Assembly (NCBI GenBank): GCA_913064925.1
Contig: CAJYBN010000007.1
Coordinates: 1-25,914, forward strand
Length of the DNA: 25,914 nt
Direction: 5' to 3'
From: an uncultured Peptococcaceae bacterium
Lineage (GTDB): Bacteria; Bacillota; Desulfotomaculia; Desulfotomaculales; Desulfallaceae
Of this stretch, positions 1 to 6,069 are shown one piece after another. Numbering within the stretch: position 1 is the stretch's first letter; each line of letters begins with the position of its first letter. Below the pieces are notes generated by a model. The model was not told where the DNA came from. It did no database searches and was given only the letters and a program-made list of their open reading frames with translations. The position numbers were made by a program, and so were the translations under genes.

Positions 1-574
1 TCTGTAGTACGGTGTAAAGGCTGTTAATCACAGACGCCGGCAAAAAGGTGGCCACGATTTCTGCACCTATTTTTTCGCCCCGGTGCCCCAGCAGGTTGGA
101 TACGGGCAAATTATCCAGCATGTAACTGATAACGCAATGATCCACGCAATAAAAAGCGGATGCGCTGCCGCTTTGGTCGTGGTTGCCCAGCTTTATCTGG
201 GCTTGCCGAAGCGCGCTCAGTTCCAGGCGCCGTACATCGTGTACGTCTATTTCCCTGCTGGCATCATGATCTATTTCGGTAAAGCAGCGAACGGTTTTTA
301 GTGACCGGCCTGCTGCTGCCACCGCAACTTTATCCAGCAGCAAGCCGGTTTTCTTTTCCAACTTGTTTTTGATTTGTGCTACGACCCGGCTTACTTGGGG
401 AATGTCGTGGATTTGCCCGTCGTACATGGAACGACCTTCATGCTCCATCATTTCCTGTGCCACGATGTGAAAATTATCACCTTCCATGCGGCCGATAATG
501 CCGATGACGGTCCTTGTCCCTATGTCCAGGGCAAAAATTGTGTTGTTGTTGATAGTCTCCCGTTCAGAAGCCAT
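1..574 (-). CDS. FtsA-like actin-fold ATPase, N-terminal part (runs off window)
   Basis: This minus-strand gene starts at ATG 574-572 and is still open at the left edge, so 191 N-terminal residues are visible. AAGGAAGGA ends 6 nt before the ATG. Residues from about 15 read ALDIGTRTVIGII, a phosphate-1 loop of the FtsA/Hsp70/actin ATPase fold. Further on it has AGRSLKTV and DNLPVSNLLGHRG, resembling the SHS2 (1C) region of FtsA where a presented hydrophobic and NPLG-like motif is usual. The leader MASERETINNNT is longer and more polar than in canonical FtsA. Clostridial genomes carry large FtsA-domain paralogues besides the divisome FtsA, and this could be one; the C-terminus and neighbours needed to decide are outside the window. 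The SHS2 assignment is from family knowledge and recalled similarity. Confidence 0.8.
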   Translation of the reverse strand, partial: MASERETINNNTIFALDIGTRTVIGIIGRMEGDNFHIVAQEMMEHEGRSMYDGQIHDIPQVSRVVAQIKNKLEKKTGLLLDKVAVAAAGRSLKTVRCFTEIDHDASREIDVHDVRRLELSALRQAQIKLGNHDQSGSASAFYCVDHCVISYMLDNLPVSNLLGHRGEKIGAEIVATFLPASVINSLYTVLQ

Positions 575-633
575 ATAAATTCCTTCCTTGCTACATTAAC
601 AACATGTGATGTTGGCAATGCCTGGTTTTTTAA

Positions 634-663
634 ATTATATAGTATCGGCCTTCTTTTCATCAA
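634..663 (-). promoter_or_regulatory. Putative sigma-A promoter for the FtsA-like gene
   Basis: Read on the minus strand there is TTGATG (663-658), an 18-nt spacer and TATAAT (639-634), about 60 nt upstream of the ATG at 574. The -10 is perfect; the -35 matches four of six consensus bases. It lies in the 178-bp divergent region between this gene and the DUF2680 gene. No equally good promoter was seen for the DUF2680 gene. Confidence 0.5.
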
Positions 664-752
664 CAGCCGTCTTTTTTAACATTTTCTTAACATAAAGGCC
701 CGGCAATTTCCACATTTTAAAGATAACATAGCTGTGAAAGGAGGGATGAAGA

Positions 753-1145
753 ATGAAAAAAGTTGTTGGCCTCGCACTGTTGCTGTTATTTGCCGCTCTC
801 TTGGCTATCCCCGCCTTTGCGGCTGATACGGGAGATGCCGGTGATGCCGACAGCTGGCTGGAACAAAGGCTTAACTGGCTGCAGCAAAGGATGGAGCTTA
901 AAAGAGCCTACGTGGACAGGCTGGTGGAACAGGGCTTGCTGTCTAAGGAACAGGGGCAAGCCTGGAAAGAACATTTTGAATACATGTATGACTTCCACCG
1001 GCAAAACGGTTTTCTGTGTCCGGGCGGCGGTCCCGGTTGGCGGCACGGCTGGATGGGCGGCAGTTACGGTAACGGGCCCGGTGCTGGGATGAGGGGCATG
1101 GGGCCGGTGTTCCGTTTACCGCAAGGCAGTACGCAAAATTTATAA
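753..1145 (+). CDS. Secreted DUF2680-type small protein
   Basis: The 130-residue protein starts at an ATG preceded by AAGGAGGG with 7 nt spacing. Residues 1-23 form a signal peptide: lysines at 2-3, a Leu/Ala core, and an AFA-A cleavage site, so the mature protein is exported. The central part (about 33-80) is an amphipathic helical segment containing ELKRAYVDRLVEQGLLSKEQ, the pattern of the DUF2680/YckD family, which has no known reaction. The C-terminal 45 residues are rich in Gly, Met and Trp and look disordered or possibly metal-binding. It is transcribed alone and divergently from the FtsA-like gene, and ends at a strong terminator. Confidence 0.8.
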   Translation: MKKVVGLALLLLFAALLAIPAFAADTGDAGDADSWLEQRLNWLQQRMELKRAYVDRLVEQGLLSKEQGQAWKEHFEYMYDFHRQNGFLCPGGGPGWRHGWMGGSYGNGPGAGMRGMGPVFRLPQGSTQNL

Positions 1146-1184
1146 CGTGTTAAGGAAGGTATTTTAGAAAAATGTCGAATTTAT

Positions 1185-1214
1185 AAAGAACCCTGCACAA
1201 AGGGTTCTTTTTTT
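1185..1214 (+). terminator. Intrinsic terminator after the DUF2680 gene
   Basis: A 9-bp perfect stem (AAAGAACCC 1185-1193 with GGGTTCTTT 1202-1210) has an 8-nt loop and a run of T to 1214. It lies 40 nt after the stop codon. Confidence 0.85.
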
Positions 1215-1221
1215 ACAGTAA

Positions 1222-1246
1222 AAGGCCGGGCAAGTTGCCCGGCCTT
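1222..1246 (-). terminator. Second hairpin, probable terminator for the metS-side operon
   Basis: AAGGCCGGGCAA (1222-1233) is perfectly complementary to TTGCCCGGCCTT (1235-1246). On the minus strand it follows the MetS-like stop codon within 4 nt and is followed by TTTTACTGT. It probably ends the lgt/NSS/metS transcript and may also back up the plus-strand terminator next to it. Confidence 0.65.
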
Positions 1247-1249
1247 GTT

Positions 1250-1348
1250 TTAAAACCTCCTCCTCAAGGCTATGCTAATGCAGACAATGCTGCCGCCCCA
1301 GAGAACTAGCATGCCGAATAGCATCATGGCAATTGCACTACCGGTCAT
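1250..1348 (-). CDS. metS: MetS-like small subunit of an NSS transporter (32 aa)
   Basis: This very short gene encodes 32 residues beginning MTGSAIAMMLFGMLVLWGG. It is one transmembrane helix (about 5-27) followed by a basic tail, ALRRRF. CAGGGGGG precedes the ATG by about 8 nt. It sits 25 nt downstream of the NSS symporter gene in the same direction. In Corynebacterium, MetP needs such a one-helix partner (MetS) for methionine/alanine uptake, and size, topology and position all match that family. I infer that it assembles with the symporter in the membrane; the substrate cannot be read from sequence. Confidence 0.8.
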   Translation of the reverse strand: MTGSAIAMMLFGMLVLWGGSIVCISIALRRRF

Positions 1349-1373
1349 ATTTTAACCCCCCTGCCCAGTATAC

Positions 1374-2882
1374 TTACTGCACCGCGTCATCGCTCAACAG
1401 GCCCTTATTCTTCCAGCTGGCGGACTTCAATACGAAGGAGAATACCACCACGCCTACGACAACCACCCAACCAAGAGCTATCAAGGCGCTGGTCGGGTAA
1501 CCGCCGTACGGGGTTGTAATGTCGCCATACAGGTTGGCAATGGCCATGTAACCCAGCACGATCGGCGTAACAACCTTAAGCATGAAGGACCACCAGCTGC
1601 CCACCGGGAAGTCGGAAATGGGATTGACGTGATCCCTGATCTTGTTCAAGTCGAAGAACCAGCTCAGCAGGATAACTTCCAGCAGCCCTGCAAACACGAT
1701 GCCGAAGTTGTTGATGAAATGGTCGACAATATCCAGTATATACAAGCCTGCACCGGTTACAAAGATTAGGCTGATGAGGAAGGCAACCAGGCAATAAATG
1801 TTTACCACTGTTTTGCGCGGGGCGTTGAACTTATCCATCAGGCTGGAGATAACCGCCTCGTTGATAGATATTTCCGAAGACAACCCGGCGAAAACCAGTG
1901 ACAGGAAGAAAATTACACCGAATAATTCCGGCGCCACAGGCATCTGGCTGATGGCGGTTGGAAAGGTGGCGAAGGCCAACATCACTCCCGCGTTGACCAC
2001 TTCCTTCAGTTCCACGCCCTGAGCATGGGCCATGAAGCCCAGCACACCGAACACGGCCAGGCCCGCCAACAGGCTGAAACCGCAGTTGATGAAGGCTGTC
2101 ATAAAACCGTTGTTCACGATGTCAGATTTCTTAGGCAGGTAACTGGAATAAGCAATCATGATGGCGAAGCAGATACTTAAGCTAAAGAATATCTGACCGT
2201 AAGCGGCCGTCCAAACCTTGTAGTCAAGGATACGGCTGAAGTCGGGTTGGAACAGATAATTTAGGCCTTCGGTTGCACCCGGCAGGGTTACGCCGCGAAT
2301 GGCCATGATGATAACAAGTATAAAGAGCAAGGGCATGAAAATCTTATTGGCCAATTCGATGCCGCGTTTTACCCCGCTGTAAAGCACCACGTAGTTAACC
2401 ATCCAGGCAATAACTACTGCCACAAAAATACCCCAGCGCATGCCTCCCAGCTGGAACGGACCGTCGGTGAGGCCGAGGTAACTGCCCGTGAAAAACCCCA
2501 CAGAATCGGAACCCCAGGCTAGCGACAGGGAGAAGTAGACGAAAGAAATGGCCCAGCCGATAATAACTACATAATAGACCGAAATGACAAAGCTGACCAG
2601 CACCTGCCACCAGCCCACCCATTCCCACATGGGATTGATTTTGGCGAAGGTCAGGGGGGCGGAGCCACGGTACTTGTGCCCGATGGCGAATTCGAGAATA
2701 ATGATGGGAATACCCGCGGTGAGCAGCGCAAAAAGATAAGGAATGAAGAAGGCGCCGCCGCCGTTTTCATAAGCCATGTAAGGGAAGCGCCAAATGTTCC
2801 CCAGGCCTATGGCAGAACCTACAGCTGCCAGCACGAACCCTATTCGAGTTCCCCACTGTTCTCTTTCTACCACATTACACAA
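1374..2882 (-). CDS. NSS-family sodium:amino-acid symporter (MetP-like)
   Basis: The 502-residue protein is a typical neurotransmitter:sodium symporter family member with about 12 predicted membrane helices. Near the N-terminus, GSAIGLGNIWRFPYMAYENG is the helix-1 signature whose unwound part binds sodium and the amino-acid substrate. Helix 6 contains FFSLSICFA. The start at ATG 2882 is supported by AAAGGAGG 7 nt upstream. The small MetS-like partner gene follows immediately, which favours an amino-acid importer of the MetP type over a LeuT-type stand-alone carrier. lgt lies 92 nt upstream in the same orientation with no terminator seen between, so the three may share a transcript. Confidence 0.9.
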   Translation of the reverse strand: MCNVVEREQWGTRIGFVLAAVGSAIGLGNIWRFPYMAYENGGGAFFIPYLFALLTAGIPIIILEFAIGHKYRGSAPLTFAKINPMWEWVGWWQVLVSFVISVYYVVIIGWAISFVYFSLSLAWGSDSVGFFTGSYLGLTDGPFQLGGMRWGIFVAVVIAWMVNYVVLYSGVKRGIELANKIFMPLLFILVIIMAIRGVTLPGATEGLNYLFQPDFSRILDYKVWTAAYGQIFFSLSICFAIMIAYSSYLPKKSDIVNNGFMTAFINCGFSLLAGLAVFGVLGFMAHAQGVELKEVVNAGVMLAFATFPTAISQMPVAPELFGVIFFLSLVFAGLSSEISINEAVISSLMDKFNAPRKTVVNIYCLVAFLISLIFVTGAGLYILDIVDHFINNFGIVFAGLLEVILLSWFFDLNKIRDHVNPISDFPVGSWWSFMLKVVTPIVLGYMAIANLYGDITTPYGGYPTSALIALGWVVVVGVVVFSFVLKSASWKNKGLLSDDAVQ

Positions 2883-2974
2883 CCTCCTTTAAGATAGTGT
2901 TATTATTTTATTTTGACAGTTTTTAACCTTCTGCAAAGAATTTATTTTTCCTGCAGATGTGAAAAAATTTAACC

Positions 2975-3760
2975 TTATTCCTTTTTTAACGCCCCTAGAC
3001 GGCCATTTTTCCGGTACAGGGCTGCAAGCCCGCCGACGCCCAGAACAATCAGGGCCAGGCTCACCAGCTGGGCGACCCTGAAGGGGCCCAGCATTAGGCT
3101 GTCCGTGCGTATGGCTTCGATGAAAAACCGGCCGGCGGAATAAAGGATAAAGTAAAGCAAAGTTATTTCGCCGTCGGTTTTTTTGCGGGGCCAGCGCCAG
3201 GTTAAAATAAGAAATACCGACAAGTTCCACAGTGACTCGTACAGAAAAGCCGGGTGGTAATACTGGCCATCAATGTACATTTGTTTTTTTATAAACAACG
3301 GGAAGTGGTTGATAAATTCTTCTGTGACCGGACCGCCGTGTGCCTCTTGGTTGATGAAGTTGCCCCAGCGGCCAATGGCTTGGCCCAAGATAAGGCTGGG
3401 AGCTAGGATGTCGGTGATTTTCCAGGCAGGTAGGCCGTGCCTGCGCACGTAAAATAAACCGGCCAAAAGTCCACCCGCGATGCCGCCGTGGATAGCTAGG
3501 CCGCCGTGCCATATGGCCAGGGCTTCCAAGGGGTCGGCGCGATAATTCTCCCAAGTGAACAGCACATAATAAAGCCTGGCGCCGATAATCGCCGCTGGGA
3601 TGATTAGGGTTACCATGTTCAATATATGGTTGGGGTCGACGTTGTTGCGTTCCGCCCTGCGGTAGGCCAGCGCGATGCCCAGCAGGAAGGCGACCGCCAT
3701 GATAATGCCATACCATCTTATTTGCAGCGGCCCGATGGTTACAGCGACGGGATCAATCAA
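2975..3760 (-). CDS. lgt: Prolipoprotein diacylglyceryl transferase
   Basis: Lgt transfers diacylglycerol from phosphatidylglycerol to the lipobox cysteine of prolipoproteins at the cytoplasmic membrane, the first step of lipoprotein maturation. The protein has about seven membrane helices, an early RWYGIIMA motif, and HGGLAIHGG. It carries the Lgt signature GRWGNFINQEAHGG, whose Arg and Asn residues contact phosphatidylglycerol. Two TTG codons could start it. The one at 3766 is only 2 nt from GGAGG, while the one at 3760 is 8 nt away, so I chose 3760 (261 aa); the longer form would add two residues. The ThiY lipoprotein at 15311 in this window is a likely substrate. Confidence 0.93.
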   Translation of the reverse strand: MIDPVAVTIGPLQIRWYGIIMAVAFLLGIALAYRRAERNNVDPNHILNMVTLIIPAAIIGARLYYVLFTWENYRADPLEALAIWHGGLAIHGGIAGGLLAGLFYVRRHGLPAWKITDILAPSLILGQAIGRWGNFINQEAHGGPVTEEFINHFPLFIKKQMYIDGQYYHPAFLYESLWNLSVFLILTWRWPRKKTDGEITLLYFILYSAGRFFIEAIRTDSLMLGPFRVAQLVSLALIVLGVGGLAALYRKNGRLGALKKE

Positions 3761-3903
3761 AATCAATGCCTCCGAGAGAAAAAATTTGGTTGCTTATATA
3801 TTTTAACACAAGCCAGGCTTTCCCATCCAACGGGTTTTTCCCGTCTGTCCAGGTATAATTATAACCGTTTTTGCCATAATGAAACAAAGAAAGGGGGGAT
3901 AAG

Positions 3904-4020
3904 GTGACCAAGGAAAAGAATAAAGCAACCAGGAGAAGAAAGAAGGAAGATTTTGATTACGAGTTGGCCGATCCTTTGGTATGCGAAGAGGAACCGGAAA
4001 TAGAAAAAGAACAAAGTTAA
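3904..4020 (+). CDS. Small highly charged hypothetical protein (38 aa)
   Basis: A GTG start follows AAAGGGGGG by about 6 nt and encodes 38 residues: a basic N-terminal half (MTKEKNKATRRRKKEDFDY) and an acidic C-terminal half with a single Cys. A perfect intrinsic terminator follows the stop by 13 nt, so this is a complete one-gene unit. No membrane segment or known domain is visible. I do not recognise the family and propose no function. The ribosome binding site and terminator are what support it as a real gene. Confidence 0.6.
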   Translation: MTKEKNKATRRRKKEDFDYELADPLVCEEEPEIEKEQS

Positions 4021-4033
4021 TTCAATTGCCAAT

Positions 4034-4057
4034 CGCCGGGTTGCCGGCGTTTTTTTT
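4034..4057 (+). terminator. Intrinsic terminator after the 38-aa gene
   Basis: CGCCGG (4034-4039), loop GTTG, CCGGCG (4044-4049), then eight T. The next 180 bases, to the trp promoter at 4244, contain nothing I can support as a gene. Confidence 0.85.
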
Positions 4058-4243
4058 ACCGGGCCCGGGGAGCACATGGGACATTTGATGGGGTTTTGCT
4101 GCAAAAGGATTTTGCCGGCATGGAAAAGGAAATTAATGCATGTTTTAGCTCCTCCTGGAACTGCACAATGCCCCTGTACAGACCGGGCGGGAAGAGAAGG
4201 GATCAGCGCGCCCCCGGGCATTTCAGTGCCTGGATAATTTTTA

Positions 4244-4271
4244 TTGACTTTCGGTAAAATAAATTTATAAT
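4244..4271 (+). promoter_or_regulatory. trp operon sigma-A promoter
   Basis: TTGACT (4244-4249), a 16-nt spacer and a perfect TATAAT (4266-4271). Transcription should start near 4278, about 20 nt before the first TRAP-type triplet, so the leader begins almost directly with the regulatory site. Confidence 0.85.
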
Positions 4272-4298
4272 ATGTTTCGTAAAAAAGCAATATTGGTG

Positions 4299-4341
4299 TA
4301 GCTGAGCTGAGTAGAGCAGGTTGGGAATGAGCTTAGGTGAG
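4299..4341 (+). promoter_or_regulatory. Probable TRAP binding site, trpE leader
   Basis: Nine triplets occur at an exact 5-nt period. UAG or GAG is found at 4299, 4304, 4309, 4314, 4329, 4334 and 4339; the two central positions are degenerate (GGU 4319, GGA 4324). UGG at 4294 and UGU at 4344 continue the phase. The tryptophan RNA-binding attenuation protein of Bacillus is an 11-mer ring that wraps RNA around GAG/UAG triplets spaced by 2-3 nt, and this matches. The site lies between the promoter and a terminator upstream of trpE, and its last GAG lies inside the antiterminator. mtrB (TRAP) itself is not in the window. The array is read directly from sequence; the identity of the binding protein is inferred. 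Confidence 0.85.
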
Positions 4342-4369
4342 CATGTTGTCCGCGATGTGGACGGCACTC
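4339..4369 (+). promoter_or_regulatory. Antiterminator of the trpE leader
   Basis: UGUUGUCC (4344-4351) pairs with GGACGGCA (4359-4366) around a 7-nt loop, and GAG 4339-4341 can pair with CUC 4367-4369 beyond a 2-nt bulge. The structure uses the last TRAP-type triplet on one side and the left arm of the terminator on the other. Bound protein would therefore break it and let the terminator form. Confidence 0.7.
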
Positions 4370-4397
4370 ATTATAAGTGCCGTTTTTGTTTTTATTT
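4361..4397 (+). terminator. Attenuator terminator upstream of trpE
   Basis: ACGGCACT (4361-4368) pairs perfectly with AGTGCCGT (4376-4383), followed by a T-rich tail to 4397. It sits 28 nt upstream of the trpE start and shares its left arm with the antiterminator. Confidence 0.85.
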
Positions 4398-4424
4398 AAA
4401 AATAGGCAAAGGAGCTGCGTTAGC

Positions 4425-5912
4425 GTGATATGTTATCCATCTTATAAGGAATACCTGGCATTAAGTAGGCGGTATAATCTGGTACCTGTTTATACCGAGA
4501 TTATGGCGGACACGGAAACGCCCATAACGCTCTTTTTGCGCCTGGCTGGGGCCGGCGGCACCTCTTGCTTGTTGGAGAGCGTCGAGGGAGGGCGCTATCT
4601 GGGCCGGTACTCCTTTATTGCTCTGGACCCGCTGCTGGTGTACAAGTCCAAGGACGGTAGGGGGGAGGTTGTGTATGCAGACGGTAGGCGCCGGGAAGCG
4701 GACGGGCCGCCCCTGCAGGTGCTGCGGCAGCTGCTGCGCCTCTTTCGGGTGCCGCCCGCGCAGGGACTGCCTCGTTTTTTCGGCGGGGCGGTGGGCTTTA
4801 TCTCTTATGATGCGGTGAGGTCCCTGGAAAACCTCACGTCTCCGCCCGCCGACGAGCTACACCTGCCTGATTGCGGGCAGTTTTTCCCCTCCACCGTAGC
4901 TATTTTTGATCATGTACGGCATACAGTCACTTTAGTGGTTAATTCGTTGGTTGACGGGGAAGACCCGGCTGCCGTTTACGATCGCGCGGTGGAAAAGCTG
5001 GCGGTTATGCAAGAGGTTATGCGGCAGCCGCTGGCCGAATCTGGGCTGTTTTTCCTGCGGGGGGTTGTAAGGGCGAATCTGTCGGAGCGCGAGTTTGCCG
5101 CGCGGGTGGAACGAGCACTGGATTACATCCACAGCGGGGAAGTAATCCAGGTGGTTCTCTCAAGGCGCTTTGCCGTGGATTTCGAGGGATGCGCTTTTGG
5201 TGTGTACAGGCGTTTGAGAAGCTTGAATCCTTCTCCTTACATGTTTTACTTGCATTTGGGCGACGTAAAAATAATCGGTTCTTCACCGGAGATGCTGGTG
5301 CGCGTGGAGAACGGGCTGGTCACCACCTGTCCTATAGCCGGCACTCGCCCCCGTGGCGCCAGTGAATCTGAAGACCGCCGGCTGTCTGCTGAACTGCTGG
5401 CAGACGAAAAGGAACGCGCCGAGCACTTGATGCTGGTTGACCTGGGGCGCAACGACCTGGGGCGGGTGTGTACCCCGGGCACAGTGCATGTGCCCCGTTT
5501 CATGGACATTGAGTATTTTTCCCACGTCATGCACATCGTCTCCCGTGTGGAGGGAAAACTAGCGCCCGGCAGGGACGCTTTGCATGCGTTGCAGGCCTGC
5601 TTCCCGGCGGGAACGGTTAGCGGTGCACCCAAGGTCAGAGCCATGCAAATCATCGATGAACTGGAACCCGCCCGGCGGGGCGTTTATGCCGGGGCTGTGG
5701 GCTACCTTGGTTTTAACGGCAACATGGATACCGCTATTGCCATCCGGACGCTGGTGATAAAAAACAATACGGCTTATATCCAGGCCGGGGCGGGAATCGT
5801 CGCCGATTCTCTACCGGCCAGGGAATGCCGGGAAATAGACGGCAAGGCCAGGGCTATGTTCCGCGCGCTGGGATGGCAGGAAAATGATGTTGACAGCTGT
5901 GGCAATTCATAG
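4425..5912 (+). CDS. trpE: Anthranilate synthase component I
   Basis: TrpE makes anthranilate from chorismate using ammonia delivered by TrpG, the first committed step to tryptophan. I chose GTG 4425 (495 aa), which has AAAGGAG 10 nt upstream; a longer frame opens inside the terminator and is not credible. The tryptophan feedback pocket is visible: LLES at residues 49-52 and NPSPYMFYL at 268-276. The catalytic chorismate-binding domain shows CPIAGTRPRG from 302 and FPAGTVSGAPK from 393. The enzyme is therefore probably inhibited by tryptophan as well as controlled by the leader. It is separated from trpG by a second attenuator, unlike the overlapping genes that follow. Confidence 0.96.
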   Translation: MICYPSYKEYLALSRRYNLVPVYTEIMADTETPITLFLRLAGAGGTSCLLESVEGGRYLGRYSFIALDPLLVYKSKDGRGEVVYADGRRREADGPPLQVLRQLLRLFRVPPAQGLPRFFGGAVGFISYDAVRSLENLTSPPADELHLPDCGQFFPSTVAIFDHVRHTVTLVVNSLVDGEDPAAVYDRAVEKLAVMQEVMRQPLAESGLFFLRGVVRANLSEREFAARVERALDYIHSGEVIQVVLSRRFAVDFEGCAFGVYRRLRSLNPSPYMFYLHLGDVKIIGSSPEMLVRVENGLVTTCPIAGTRPRGASESEDRRLSAELLADEKERAEHLMLVDLGRNDLGRVCTPGTVHVPRFMDIEYFSHVMHIVSRVEGKLAPGRDALHALQACFPAGTVSGAPKVRAMQIIDELEPARRGVYAGAVGYLGFNGNMDTAIAIRTLVIKNNTAYIQAGAGIVADSLPARECREIDGKARAMFRALGWQENDVDSCGNS

Positions 5913-5918
5913 TAACAT
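5890..5918 (+). promoter_or_regulatory. Putative internal promoter at the 3' end of trpE
   Basis: A perfect TTGACA (5890-5895) and a 17-nt spacer lead to TAACAT (5913-5918), four of six matches to the -10 consensus. Start would be near 5925, about 26 nt before the second TRAP-type array, nearly the same geometry as at trpE. The -35 lies within the trpE coding sequence. Confidence 0.6.
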
Positions 5919-5950
5919 TCTACTTAAATAATTGCATAAAAGCATTTGCC

Positions 5951-5999
5951 GAGTTGAGTTTAGCTGAGTTTTATGAAAGGGGAGCTGAGATGAGATGGA
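5951..5999 (+). promoter_or_regulatory. Probable TRAP binding site, trpG leader
   Basis: GAG or UAG triplets lie at 5951, 5956, 5961 and 5966, then after a 13-nt gap at 5982, 5987 and 5992, with GGA at 5997. The gap can hold two degenerate triplets if one spacer is 3 nt, which TRAP tolerates. This repeats the trpE leader design: four good triplets, two poor ones, three good ones, then an antiterminator/terminator pair. It lies in the 157-bp trpE-trpG gap, the only sizeable gap inside the trp gene cluster. Confidence 0.8.
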
Positions 6000-6026
6000 C
6001 CGGCGCTAATTTGGCCGGCGCTCATT
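5989..6026 (+). promoter_or_regulatory. Antiterminator of the trpG leader
   Basis: CCGGC (6000-6004) pairs with GCCGG (6014-6018), and GAUGAG (5989-5994) can pair with CUCAUU (6021-6026) across an internal loop. It overlaps the last GAG triplet and consumes most of the left arm of the terminator, so the two structures exclude each other. Confidence 0.6.
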
Positions 6027-6049
6027 TGAGTGCCGGCTTTTGTGTTTTT
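6014..6049 (+). terminator. Attenuator terminator upstream of trpG
   Basis: GCCGGCGCTCA (6014-6024) pairs with TGAGTGCCGGC (6027-6037) with one G-U wobble; the tip probably opens. A T-rich tail runs to 6049. The right arm and tail resemble the trpE attenuator (AGTGCCG followed by T-runs broken by G), suggesting the two leaders are duplicates. Confidence 0.85.
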
Positions 6050-6069
6050 AGCGGGAGGGGTGCTGTATC

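Noticed and set aside
374..679. 101-codon plus-strand frame at the left
   Set aside because: It is antisense to the FtsA-like gene over most of its length, and the rest crosses that gene's promoter.
4120..4257. Short plus-strand frame of 45 codons with two cysteines upstream of trpE, considered as an anti-TRAP-like peptide
   Set aside because: It lacks the CxxC zinc motifs of anti-TRAP, overlaps the -35 box of the trp promoter, and its ribosome binding site is weak and far from the ATG.
3859..4290. 143-codon minus-strand frame before the trp promoter
   Set aside because: It runs through the 38-aa gene, its terminator and the trp promoter, has no ribosome binding site, and its product has no domain-like pattern.
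4377..4424. N-terminal extension of trpE to GTG 4377
   Set aside because: It begins inside the attenuator terminator without a ribosome binding site; GTG 4425 has AAAGGAG upstream.
4278..4424. T-box or leader-peptide attenuation for trpE
   Set aside because: No T-box consensus or specifier structure and no Trp-rich short frame were found; the periodic GAG/UAG array explains the leader better.
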